Assembly (NCBI RefSeq): GCF_002101785.1
Contig: NZ_LQPJ01000090.1
Coordinates: forward strand, 16,034-80,033
DNA length: 64,000 bases
Source: Mycobacterium palustre
GTDB lineage: Bacteria; Actinomycetota; Actinomycetes; Mycobacteriales; Mycobacteriaceae
Direction: 5' to 3'
Below, one piece after another: positions 15,537 through 28,814 of this stretch. A program made the position numbers and the translations under genes. The first letter of the stretch is position 1; each line of letters begins with the position of its first letter. The notes beneath the pieces are model-generated. The model saw only the letters and a program-made list of their open reading frames with translations. It was not told the origin of the DNA and ran no database searches.

Positions 15537-16825
15537 GCGTGCTGCTGCGCGGGGTCCGGCTCTACGGCGAGGGCGACCGGGTCGACGTGCTCGTCGACGA
15601 CGGCCAGATCGCCGAGATCGGCCCCGGCCTTCCGATTCCCGACACGGCCGACGTCATCGACGCGACGGACCAGGTGCTGCTCCCCGGGCTCGTCGACCTG
15701 CACACCCACCTGCGCGAGCCGGGCCGCGAATACGCTGAGGACATCGAAACCGGTTCGGCGGCAGCGGCTTTGGGTGGCTATACGGCGGTGTTCGCGATGG
15801 CCAACACCAACCCCGTCGCCGACAGCCCGGTGGTCACCGACCACGTCTGGCACCGCGGCCAGCAGGTGGGCCTGGTCGACGTCCATCCCGTCGGCGCCGT
15901 CACCGTCGGGCTGGCCGGGGCCGAGCTCACCGAGATGGGCATGATGGCCGCCGGCGCCGCGCAGGTGCGGATGTTCTCCGACGACGGCGTCTGCGTGCAC
16001 GACCCGCTGGTGATGCGCCGCGCCCTCGAGTACGCCACCGGCCTCGGGGTGCTGATCGCCCAGCACGCCGAGGAGCCCAGGCTCGCCGCGGGCGCCGTCG
16101 CCCACGAGGGGCCCACCGCGGCGCGGCTGGGACTGTCCGGCTGGCCGCGGGCCGCCGAGGAATCCATCGTCGCCCGCGACGCGCTGCTGGCCCGCGACGC
16201 CGGCGCCCGGGTACACATCTGCCACGCATCCACCGCGGGCACCGTCGAGATCGTCAAATGGGCCAAGAGCCAAGGCATTTCGATCACCGCCGAGGTCACC
16301 CCGCACCACCTGCTGCTCGACGACAGCAGGTTGGCCAGCTACGACGGGGTGAACCGCGTCAACCCGCCGCTGCGCGAGGCCGCCGACGCGGTCGCGCTGC
16401 GTCAAGCGCTGGCCGACGGGGTAATCGACTGTGTGGCCACCGATCACGCCCCCCACGCCGAGCACGAGAAGTGCGTCGAGTTCTGCGCGGCGCGGCCCGG
16501 CATGCTCGGCCTGCAGACCGCGCTGTCCGTGGTGGCGCAGGCCATGGTGGTGCCGGGGCTGCTGACCTGGCGTGACGTCGCGAAGGTGATGAGCGAGAAC
16601 CCCGCACGCATCGTCGGGCTGCCCGATCACGGCCGGCCGCTGGAGGTGGGGGAGCCGGCCAACCTGACCGTGGTCGACCCCGACGCCACCTGGACCGTCG
16701 CCGGGTCCGACCTCGCCAGCCGGTCGGCCAACACGCCGTACGAGTCGATGACTCTGCCCGCCACCGTGACCGCGACGCTGCTGCGCGGCAAGGTCACCGC
16801 GCGCGACGGAAAGAGCCCGGCATGA
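15533..16825 (+). CDS. pyrC: dihydroorotase
   Basis: Metal-dependent amidohydrolase making dihydroorotate, 430 aa, class I type. The metal-binding [10 protein letters not shown] is near residues 58-67, followed by the NTNP substrate motif, CHAST and DHAPH near residue 305 with the catalytic aspartate. The GTG start overlaps the pyrB stop, and its own end overlaps the next gene by ATGA. It corresponds to Rv1381. Confidence 0.97.
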   Translation: MSVLLRGVRLYGEGDRVDVLVDDGQIAEIGPGLPIPDTADVIDATDQVLLPGLVDLHTHLREPGREYAEDIETGSAAAALGGYTAVFAMANTNPVADSPVVTDHVWHRGQQVGLVDVHPVGAVTVGLAGAELTEMGMMAAGAAQVRMFSDDGVCVHDPLVMRRALEYATGLGVLIAQHAEEPRLAAGAVAHEGPTAARLGLSGWPRAAEESIVARDALLARDAGARVHICHASTAGTVEIVKWAKSQGISITAEVTPHHLLLDDSRLASYDGVNRVNPPLREAADAVALRQALADGVIDCVATDHAPHAEHEKCVEFCAARPGMLGLQTALSVVAQAMVVPGLLTWRDVAKVMSENPARIVGLPDHGRPLEVGEPANLTVVDPDATWTVAGSDLASRSANTPYESMTLPATVTATLLRGKVTARDGKSPA

Positions 16826-17334
16826 ATTCGGGCACGATGGCCGGGTCGCTGATATTCCTGGCCGTGCTGGTGGTGGTGCTCACGGTCGTCATCCAGCTGA
16901 TGATGCGCGGCTGGCAGCGCCGCGCGCAGCGGCAAGCCGAGCTGCTGGGCGGCCTGCCCGACGTGCCCGACACGGTGGGCACCGCGCTCGTCACCACCCG
17001 CGGCGTCTACTGCGGCTGCACGATGGCGCCGGAGTGGAACGAGCGGATCACGGCGGGTGATCTGGGGTACCGCAGCAAGGCGGTGCTGACCCGCTATCCC
17101 GAGGGGATACTGCTGGAACGCACCCACGCCAAACCCATTTGGATTCCCACGGATTCGGTCGTTGCCATCCGGATGGAGCGCGGCCTGGCCGGCAAGGTGG
17201 TCGCCCGCGTCGGGATCCTGGCGATCCGGTGGCGGCTGCCGTCCGGCGTCGAGCTCGACATCGGCTTCCGCGCCAACAGCCGGAGCGACTACGACGACTG
17301 GGTGAAAGACGGCCGGCAGGGAGAGGTTGCGTGA
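16822..17334 (+). CDS. membrane protein of unknown function inside the pyr operon (Rv1382-like)
   Basis: 170-aa protein with one N-terminal transmembrane segment (about residues 8-28: [19 protein letters not shown]) and a basic stop-transfer stretch, so the rest lies in the cytoplasm. The soluble part ([18 protein letters not shown], then [13 protein letters not shown]) has no catalytic motif I recognise; the strand-rich pattern could be a PH-like fold. It overlaps pyrC (ATGA) and ends directly against the carA start, so it is translated with the pathway enzymes. Conserved at this position in M. tuberculosis as Rv1382, function unknown. A link to pyrimidine synthesis is inferred from position only. 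Confidence 0.9.
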   Translation: MNSGTMAGSLIFLAVLVVVLTVVIQLMMRGWQRRAQRQAELLGGLPDVPDTVGTALVTTRGVYCGCTMAPEWNERITAGDLGYRSKAVLTRYPEGILLERTHAKPIWIPTDSVVAIRMERGLAGKVVARVGILAIRWRLPSGVELDIGFRANSRSDYDDWVKDGRQGEVA

Positions 17335-18476
17335 GTGAATAAAGCGGTACTGGTGCTCGAGGACGGCCGCGTGTTCACCGGCACGCCGTTCGGCAAGATC
17401 GGCCAGACGCTCGGGGAGGCGGTCTTTTCCACCGGCATGTCGGGCTACCAGGAGACCCTGACCGATCCCAGCTATCACCGCCAGATCGTGGTGGCCACCG
17501 CCCCGCAGATCGGCAACACCGGCTGGAACGGCGAGGACGCCGAAAGCCGCGGCGATAAGATCTGGGTCGCCGGCTACGCGGTGCGCGACCCGTCGCCGCG
17601 CGCCTCCAACTGGCGCGCCAGCGGCACGCTCGAGGACGAGCTGATCCGCCAGGGCATCGTCGGGATCGCCGGCATCGACACCCGCGCGGTGGTGCGCCAC
17701 CTGCGCAGCCGCGGCTCGATGAAGGCGGGGGTGTTCTCGGGCGACGCGCTGGCCGAACCCTTGAATATAGATGTACTGCTAAAGCGGGTGCGCGGCCAGC
17801 GGTCGATGCTGGGCGCCGACCTGGCCGGCGAGGTCAGCACCGGGAGCGCCTACATCGTGGAACCCGATGGCACACAACGGTTTACCGTGGCCGCGCTGGA
17901 CCTGGGCATCAAGACCAACACCCCGCGCAACTTCGCCCGGCGCGGCATCCGCAGCCACGTGTTGCCCGCGACGGCGACGTTCGAGCAGATCGCCGAGATC
18001 AAACCCGACGGCGTGTTCTTGTCCAACGGCCCCGGCGACCCGGCCACCGCCGACCACGTCGTCGAGCTCACCCGCGAGGTGGTCGGGGCCGGAATCCCGT
18101 TGTTCGGCATCTGTTTCGGCAACCAGATCCTCGGCCGGGCGCTGGGCCTGTCCACCTACAAGATGGTGTTCGGCCACCGCGGGATCAACGTCCCGGTCAT
18201 CGACCACGCCACCGGGCGGGTCGCGGTGACCGCGCAGAACCACGGCTTCGCGCTGGAAGGCGAAGCGGGCCAATCCTTCGACACGCCGTTCGGCCGGGCG
18301 ATCGTCAGCCACACCTGCGCCAACGACGGGGTGGTCGAAGGCGTCAAACTCGCCGACGGCAAGGCGTTTTCGGTGCAGTACCACCCGGAGGCCGCCGCCG
18401 GCCCGCACGACGCGGAATACCTTTTCGATCAATTCGTCGACCTGATGGCCGCCCACCACGGCGAAAGGGGGCGCTA

Positions 18477-18477
<1 letters not shown>
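17335..18477 (+). CDS. carA: carbamoyl-phosphate synthase small (glutaminase) subunit
   Basis: Releases ammonia from glutamine for the large subunit; 380 aa. The N-terminal CPSase_sm domain ([21 protein letters not shown]) is followed by a class I glutamine amidotransferase domain with nucleophile Cys in GICFGNQ (near residue 262) and the His/Glu pair in HPEA near residue 346. The GTG start directly abuts the upstream stop, with GGGAGAGG as ribosome binding site. Its stop shares one base with the carB GTG. It supplies both pyrimidine and arginine synthesis. Confidence 0.97.
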
Positions 18478-21874
<3,397 letters not shown>

Positions 21875-21878
<4 letters not shown>

Positions 21879-22702
21879 GCGGGTTCGGCGCCCGGCTGGC
21901 GGCGGCCAAGCTGGCCCGCGGCCCGCTGTGCCTGGGCATCGACCCCCACCCGGAGTTGCTGCGGGCCTGGGACCTGCCGACCACCGCGGACGGGCTGGCC
22001 GCGTTCTGCGACATCTGCGTCGAGGCCTTCGCGGGCTTCGCCGTCGTCAAACCCCAGGTGGCCTTCTTCGAAGCCCACGGCGCCGCCGGGTTCGCCGTGC
22101 TGGAGCGAACGATCGCCGCGCTGCGGTCGGCCGGGGTGCTGGTGCTGGCCGACGCCAAGCGGGGCGACATCGGGTCGACGATGGCGGCCTACGCGGCCGC
22201 CTGGGCCGGCGATTCGCCGCTGGCCGCCGACGCGGTGACGGCCTCGCCGTACCTGGGGTTCGGCTCGCTGCGCCCGCTGCTGGAGGCCGCCGCGGCCAAC
22301 GACCGCGGGGTGTTCGTGCTGGCCGCCACCTCCAACCCCGAGGGCGGCACCGTCCAGCGCGCCGCCTTCGACGGCCGCACCGTGGCCCAGCTGATCGTGG
22401 ACCAGGCCGCGGTGGTGAATCGGTCGGCGAGGCCCCACGACCCGGGATACGTCGGCGTGGTGCTGGGCGCCACCGTGTTCGAGGCGCCCGACGTCAGCCA
22501 GCTGGGCGGGCCGGTGCTGGTGCCCGGCGTCGGCGTGCAGGGCGGGCGGCCCGAGGCGCTCGGCGGCCTGGGCGGCGCCGCGCCCGGCCAGCTGTTGCCC
22601 GCGGTGGCGCGCGAGGTGCTCAAGGCCGGACCGCGCGTGGGCGACCTGCGGGCGGCCGCCGAACGGATGCGCGACGCCGTCGCCTACCTGGCCGCCCCGT
22701 AG
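21875..22702 (+). CDS. pyrF: orotidine 5'-phosphate decarboxylase (group 2)
   Basis: Last step of UMP synthesis; 275 aa, TIM barrel. The catalytic Lys-Asp network is in [12 protein letters not shown] (near residue 92), and the substrate-binding GVVLGAT lies near the C-terminus. Length and sequence fit the actinobacterial group 2 enzymes. The GTG start overlaps the carB stop by 4 nt. It is the last gene of the operon; a minus-strand gene ends 15 bp beyond its stop. Confidence 0.96.
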
Positions 22703-22717
22703 CGGCCGGCGCGAAAG

Positions 22718-23140
22718 CTAGTCGGACGCGATCGCCGTATCGGGCCTTGCCGTTTCGACGATGACGGTGGTGGCCTTGACGACGGCCACGGCGACGCTGC
22801 CCGGCCGCAGGCTCAACTCCTCGGCCGCCGCGGTGCTCATCAGCGAGACCACGGTGAACGGGCCGCACTGCATCTCGACCTGCGTCATCACGGTGTCGCT
22901 GACGACCCGGGTGACCAGGCCGACGAACCGGTTGCGCGCGGAGCTGCCGATGCTGAGCGGATCCGGCGGCGGGGCGGGCGCGTTGTTGCGGGAGAACTCG
23001 GCCAGGTCCTCGCTGGCGATGACTTTGCGGCCGACGGCGTCGTGGCTGACCGCCAGCGTGCCCTGGTTGATCCAGCGCCGGACGGTGTCGTCGCTGACCC
23101 CCAGCAGCTCGGCCGCCTGACGGATGCGCAGGTTCGGCAC
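22718..23140 (-). CDS. HTH/TOBE-domain protein, molybdate-binding type (MopI-like)
   Basis: 140-aa protein with two parts. Residues 1-55 form a MerR/excisionase-like helix-turn-helix (IRQAAELLGVSDDTVRRWINQG). Residues ~70-135 form a TOBE/Mop domain (SARNRFVGLVTRVVSDTVMTQVEM, then LSLRPGSVAVAVVKATTVIVE), a fold that binds molybdate or tungstate in ModE and Mop proteins. It is likely a small oxyanion-sensing regulator, though no modABC or molybdopterin gene is nearby. GTG 23140 is chosen because TACGAT ends 6 nt upstream. In M. tuberculosis the place between pyrF and mihF holds PE15/PPE20 instead. Confidence 0.82.
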   Translation of the reverse strand: MPNLRIRQAAELLGVSDDTVRRWINQGTLAVSHDAVGRKVIASEDLAEFSRNNAPAPPPDPLSIGSSARNRFVGLVTRVVSDTVMTQVEMQCGPFTVVSLMSTAAAEELSLRPGSVAVAVVKATTVIVETARPDTAIASD

Positions 23141-23146
23141 GGCCCG

Positions 23147-23152
23147 ATCGTA
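23147..23152 (-). promoter_or_regulatory. putative -10 of the HTH/TOBE gene
   Basis: TACGAT on the minus strand ends six bases before GTG 23140, compatible with a leaderless transcript. The space from here to mihF (about 440 bp) has no credible gene; it is GC-rich, then AT-richer from about 23460, and holds the mihF leader. Confidence 0.4.
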
Positions 23153-23491
23153 GCCGATGGAGGGCGCGGCATTCGCTGAAACGACGCAGGCCAAGCCGAC
23201 CGGCCAAGCCTCCCACCTGCGGGTTGACCGGCGCGACACGCGCGACGCGCGAGCCGAAAATCCGTGACGCGGGGCACGGCCCCGCGTGGCTACCTCGGGC
23301 CGGGGCCCGCGGCGGCCGTCGTCGCGGCGTCCGCGGGCCTAAAACCGCAGCTAGGACGGATTTCCGGGGCACCGCCGAGGATCGTCGCGCACGCCCCCGA
23401 GACCGTCGCCAGCGATGCCCGGAACGCCGCGTGACGGCGCGCCGCGGCGCGCCCATGCTGGGCTTTTGGCCCATTAACCAGGGGGGCGGGT

Positions 23492-23497
23492 TAGATT
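23492..23497 (+). promoter_or_regulatory. possible -10 of mihF
   Basis: TAGATT fits TANNNT and would give a leader of about 90 nt. Just before the ribosome binding site the leader has the partly self-complementary GATC-rich stretch at 23559-23580, which could fold. No good -35 is seen. Confidence 0.3.
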
Positions 23498-23592
23498 TCG
23501 TCAGGAAGGCTGAGTACGGTCGTCTCCGCTGGCAGAAGTACCGGCGAAGACACAGAGATCGATCAGATCGATTGATCAGATACGGAGGAATC

Positions 23593-23907
23593 GTGGCCCT
23601 TCCCCAGTTGACCGACGAGCAGCGCGCGGCCGCGTTGGAGAAGGCTGCTGCCGCACGTCGAGCGCGAGCAGAGCTGAAGGACCGGCTCAAGCGCGGCGGC
23701 ACCAACCTGTCCCAGGTGCTCAAGGACGCCGAGAGCGACGAAGTCCTGGGCAAGATGAAGGTGTCTGCCCTGCTCGAGGCGTTGCCGAAGGTGGGCAAGG
23801 TCAAGGCGCAGGAGATCATGACCGAGCTGGAGATCGCCCCCACCCGCCGGCTGCGCGGCCTGGGCGACCGCCAGCGCAAGGCCCTGCTGGAAAAGTTCGG
23901 CTCCTAA
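23593..23907 (+). CDS. mihF: mycobacterial integration host factor
   Basis: Nucleoid-associated DNA-binding protein, 104 aa, all-helical, essential in studied mycobacteria and unrelated in sequence to the enterobacterial IHF pair. Recognisable by [22 protein letters not shown] and, at the C-terminus, [16 protein letters not shown] (helix-two-turn-helix-like) and [18 protein letters not shown] chose GTG 23593 with GGAGG five bases upstream; a longer open frame to 23224 has no coding character and is often mis-annotated as an extension. 13 bp separate it from gmk, so the two are probably co-transcribed. Confidence 0.95.
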   Translation: MALPQLTDEQRAAALEKAAAARRARAELKDRLKRGGTNLSQVLKDAESDEVLGKMKVSALLEALPKVGKVKAQEIMTELEIAPTRRLRGLGDRQRKALLEKFGS

Positions 23908-23920
23908 CCCAGGGGCGCCG

Positions 23921-24514
23921 GTGAGCGCCGGCGGGGGACCGGGCGCGGGCCGCGTCGTCGTCCTGTCCGGTCCTTCCGCGGTGGGCAAGTCGACCGTGGT
24001 CCGGTGTCTGCGGGAGCGGATCCCCAACCTGCAGTTCAGCGTCTCGGCCACCACCCGTGCGCCCCGCCCGGGGGAGGTGGACGGCGTCGACTACCACTTC
24101 GTCACGCCCGAGCGCTTCCAGCAGCTGATCGACCGGGGCGAGCTGCTGGAATGGGCGGAAATTCACGGCGGTCTGCACCGTTCGGGCACCCTGGCCCAGC
24201 CGGTGCGCGACGCCATCGCGTCCGGGCTCCCCGTGCTCATCGAGGTCGACCTTGCCGGGGCGCGGGCCATCAAGAAGGCGATGCCCGAGGTCCTCACGGT
24301 GTTTCTGGCGCCGCCCAGCTGGGAGGACCTGGAAGCCAGGCTGGTCGGCCGCGGCACCGAGACGCCCGAGGCGATGCGGCGCCGCCTGGACACCGCGCGG
24401 GTCGAAATGGCGGCCCAGGACGACTTCGACGAGGTCGTGGTCAACCGTCGATTGGAGTCCGCGTGCGCCGAATTGGTATCCTTGCTGGTGGGAACTGCGC
24501 CGGGCCCGGCATGA
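23921..24514 (+). CDS. gmk: guanylate kinase
   Basis: Phosphorylates GMP to GDP; 197 aa. The P-loop is [10 protein letters not shown] (near residue 14), and the GMP-binding region [19 protein letters not shown] is intact. The [20 protein letters not shown] lid is typical. The start is GTG. It lies between mihF and rpoZ as in other actinobacteria and was probably transcribed with them. Confidence 0.96.
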   Translation: MSAGGGPGAGRVVVLSGPSAVGKSTVVRCLRERIPNLQFSVSATTRAPRPGEVDGVDYHFVTPERFQQLIDRGELLEWAEIHGGLHRSGTLAQPVRDAIASGLPVLIEVDLAGARAIKKAMPEVLTVFLAPPSWEDLEARLVGRGTETPEAMRRRLDTARVEMAAQDDFDEVVVNRRLESACAELVSLLVGTAPGPA

Positions 24515-24582
24515 ATCGCCCGGCCAGACCAGCCGCCCGATCAGATTCAAGCATCGAAGTGTTTCAGCCGTAACGGCTTTAA

Positions 24583-24927
<345 letters not shown>

Positions 24928-24939
24928 CGGGCCGGCGCC

Positions 24940-26205
24940 GTGGACGAGCGCAGTCGGACCGCGAAAAAGGTCATAGTCGGCGTCTCCGGCGGCATCGCCG
25001 CCTACAAGGCGTGCACCGTCGTCCGCCAGCTCGCCGAGGCCGGCCACGAGGTCCGCGTCATCCCCACCGAATCCGCGCTGCGCTTCGTCGGGGCCGCCAC
25101 CTTCGAGGCGCTGTCGGGCCAGCCGGTGCACACCGGCGTCTTCGACGACGTCCCGGAGGTCCCGCACGTCCAGCTTGGCAAGCACGCCGACCTGGTCGTC
25201 GTGGCGCCGGCGACCGCCGACCTGCTGGCCAGGGCCGTGTCCGGCCGGGCCGATGACCTGCTGACCGCGACGCTCCTGACCGCGCGATGTCCGGTGATGT
25301 TCGCGCCGGCGATGCACACCGAGATGTGGTTGCACCCGGCCACCGTTGACAACGTGGCCACCCTGCGCCGCCGCGGCGCCGTCGTGCTCGAGCCCGCGTT
25401 CGGGCGGCTCACCGGCACCGACAGCGGCGCGGGCAGGCTGCCCGAGGCCGAGGAGATCACCACGCTGGCCCAGCTGCTTTTGGAGCGTCACGACGCGCTG
25501 CCCTACGACCTGGCCGGCTGCCGGCTGCTGGTCACCGCCGGCGGCACCCGGGAGCCGATCGACCCGGTCCGCTTCATCGGCAACCGCAGCTCCGGCAAGC
25601 AGGGCTACGCGGTGGCGCGGGTCGCCGCCCAGCGCGGCGCCGAGGTCACCCTGATCGCCGGGCACACCGCCGGGCTGATCGACCCCGCCGGCGTCAACGT
25701 GGTGCACGTCAGCTCGGCGCAGCAGCTCGGCGAGGCGGTGTCCAAGCACGCGCCCGAGGCGGACGTGCTGGTGATGGCCGCCGCGGTCGCCGACTTCCGG
25801 CCCGCACAGGTCGCCGCCGCCAAGATCAAGAAGGGGCCCAACGAGCAGGACGACGCGCCGCTGATCACGCTGGTGCGCAACGACGACGTGCTGGCTGGGG
25901 CGGTGCGCGCCCGCGCCCACGGGCAGCTGCCCCGGATGCGCGCCATCGTCGGCTTTGCCGCCGAGACCGGCGACGCCAACGGCGACGTGCTGTTCCATGC
26001 CCGGGCGAAACTGCGGCGCAAGGGCTGTGACCTGTTGGTGGTCAACGCCGTCGGTGACAACAAGGCGTTCGAGGTGGACAGCAACGACGGCTGGCTGCTG
26101 GCATCCGACGGTACGGAGTCCGCGCTGCAGCACGGGTCCAAGACGCTGGTGGCCAGTCGTATCGTGGATGCGATCGTCTCCTTCCTGCACGGCGGCAGCG
26201 GGTAG
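24940..26205 (+). CDS. coaBC: bifunctional phosphopantothenoylcysteine decarboxylase / phosphopantothenate-cysteine ligase
   Basis: Two steps of coenzyme A synthesis in one chain of 421 aa. The N-terminal CoaC half is a flavoprotein (VGVSGGIAAYKA, then PAMHTEMW). The C-terminal CoaB half starts near residue 188 (LLVTAGGTREPIDPVRFIGN) and has the SSGKQG nucleotide loop, AAVADFRP and the KIKK lysine segment. GTG start 12 bp after rpoZ. It corresponds to Rv1391 (formerly dfp). A possible hairpin follows the stop, before the metK promoter. Confidence 0.96.
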   Translation: MDERSRTAKKVIVGVSGGIAAYKACTVVRQLAEAGHEVRVIPTESALRFVGAATFEALSGQPVHTGVFDDVPEVPHVQLGKHADLVVVAPATADLLARAVSGRADDLLTATLLTARCPVMFAPAMHTEMWLHPATVDNVATLRRRGAVVLEPAFGRLTGTDSGAGRLPEAEEITTLAQLLLERHDALPYDLAGCRLLVTAGGTREPIDPVRFIGNRSSGKQGYAVARVAAQRGAEVTLIAGHTAGLIDPAGVNVVHVSSAQQLGEAVSKHAPEADVLVMAAAVADFRPAQVAAAKIKKGPNEQDDAPLITLVRNDDVLAGAVRARAHGQLPRMRAIVGFAAETGDANGDVLFHARAKLRRKGCDLLVVNAVGDNKAFEVDSNDGWLLASDGTESALQHGSKTLVASRIVDAIVSFLHGGSG

Positions 26206-26214
26206 CCGGGGCTG

Positions 26215-26238
26215 GCACCGCGCGGCCCCCGCGGGTGC
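26215..26238 (+). terminator. possible terminator hairpin after coaBC
   Basis: GCACCGCG (26215-26222) can pair with CGCGGGTGC (26230-26238) with one bulged base and a C-rich loop. There is no U-tract, which is usual in mycobacteria. The metK promoter follows directly. Confidence 0.35.
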
Positions 26239-26260
26239 TGGACGATGGACGCGCGCAAGA

Positions 26261-26266
26261 TATAAT
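26261..26266 (+). promoter_or_regulatory. metK promoter -10
   Basis: A perfect TATAAT. A possible -35, TGGACG, lies at 26239-26244 with a 16-bp spacer. The expected start near 26273 gives a short leader with GGAAGGG as ribosome binding site. I see no SAM riboswitch fold; the leader is too short. Confidence 0.7.
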
Positions 26267-26299
26267 TCGACTAACTAATTATTGGAAGGGACTGGGATT

Positions 26300-27494
<1,195 letters not shown>

Positions 27495-27511
<17 letters not shown>

Positions 27512-28706
27512 GCCCACGCGGCTTGGTGGCGACCAACCGGGTGTCGCCGCCGTAGAAGTCGAGCACCCGGCGGTTCATCACCCGCCGCCACAACGGCGGG
27601 ACCAGCGCCAGCAACAGCATCGCGCTGTACCCGCTGGGCAGCTGGGGGGCCTCGTCGACGTGGCGCAGCACCTGGTAGGGGCGCAGCGGGTTGGCGTGGT
27701 GGTCGGAATGCCGCTGCAGGTGGAATAGCAGGACGTTGGCGATCACCGAGCTGCTGTTCCAGCTGTGCGACGGCCGGACCCGCTCGTAGCGGCCGTTGGG
27801 CAGCCGTTGCCGCCGCAGCCCGTAATGCTCCATGTAGTTGACCGTCTCCAGCAGGCAAAAGCCGATGATCGCCTGGCCCGCCAGCCACGGCAGCACGACG
27901 GGGCCGAACCATACCGAAAGTACGATGAACAGCGCGACGCTCAGCAGCCAGGCGTTGAGCACGTCGTTGGCCAGAGTCCAGCGCGATTTTCCCAGGGCCG
28001 CGAGCCGCGCGGCCTCGAGGCCCCACGCCGAGCGCAGGCTGCCGACCACCGACCGCGGGATGAAGGCGTAGAGGTTCTCGCCGAACCGGGCGCTGGCGGG
28101 GTCTTCGGGGGTGGCCACCCGGACGTGGTGTCCGCGGTTGTGCTCGACGAAGAAATGTCCGTAGCAGGTCTGCGCCAGCGCGACCTTGCTCAGGCGCCGT
28201 TCCCGCTGTTCGCGCGTGTGCCCCAGCTCGTGCGCGGCGTTGATGGCCAGGCCGCCGATGAGGCCGACCGTCATCATCAACCCGACCTTGTCGACGAGGC
28301 TCATCCGCAGCCAGCCCCCGCCGCTCCACAGCCAGCAGCCGAACACCAGCGACAAGTACTGCCCGGGCAGGTACAGGTAGGTGGCCCAGCGATAGAACCG
28401 GTCGTGCTCCAGCCAGGCCAGCACGCTGTCGGCGGGATTGGTCGAGTCGGGCCCGACCAGGTGGTCGAGGACGGGGATGACCGCGAACGCCAGGATGGGC
28501 ACCGCCCACCAGAACGCGCCGAGGCCGGTCGACCACACCACCAGCCAGGCCGGGAACACCAGCACCGGGACGGCCGCCGCCAGCAACCACAGGTACCGCC
28601 TGGGTTGCTTCCAGCTCGCGGCCGCGCGCGACCGTGGGGTTGGCGTTCGACAGACCGCCACGCGAGTGCGGGACAAAAGTCCAATTTCCGACGAAAAGCC
28701 TGCCAT
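27495..28706 (-). CDS. AlkB-type alkane 1-monooxygenase (membrane di-iron hydroxylase)
   Basis: Integral membrane hydroxylase of 403 aa with about six hydrophobic segments. The histidine boxes of AlkB are all present: [20 protein letters not shown] and LQRHSDHH, which bind the di-iron centre that hydroxylates terminal carbons of alkanes or fatty chains. It needs rubredoxin and a reductase; neither is adjacent. ATG 28706 is preferred because a palindromic operator and -10 lie just upstream; ATG 28733 would sit within the palindrome. It is divergent from the cholesterol-oxidase-like gene. The C-terminus overlaps metK by 17 bp. Confidence 0.9.
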
Positions 28707-28728
28707 GTCAACGTACAGTAGCGCAGAT

Positions 28729-28756
28729 AGCATACTTCGAGTATGCTTATTGCCAA
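28729..28756 (-). promoter_or_regulatory. alkane monooxygenase promoter overlapped by a palindromic operator
   Basis: On the minus strand TTGGCA (28751-28756) and TATGCT (28729-28734) lie 16 bp apart. The inverted repeat AGCATACT-tcg-AGTATGCT (28729-28747) has perfect 8-bp arms and covers the -10 and spacer. This is the placement of a repressor site, such as TetR or GntR. No cognate regulator gene is next to it. Confidence 0.6.
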
Positions 28757-28814
28757 GTTACTTAAATCACAGTTCGTTATGTAACCGGGCGGCCGGGGGG
28801 CGGAGGCAAGGAAA

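Noticed and set aside
23224..23592. N-terminal extension of mihF
   Set aside because: Low-complexity Arg/Ala-rich translation over a promoter-containing region; a GTG with GGAGG at 23593 fits the known protein.
24566..24578. Intrinsic terminator before rpoZ
   Set aside because: Only a 5-bp stem, and gmk-rpoZ co-transcription is usual; mentioned in the rpoZ entry only.
26206..26299. SAM riboswitch before metK
   Set aside because: The leader from the TATAAT promoter is only about 26 nt, too short for any known SAM aptamer.
28778..28783. -10 of the cholesterol-oxidase-like gene (TATGTA)
   Set aside because: Poor match and poor spacing to any -35; the real promoter is not clear.
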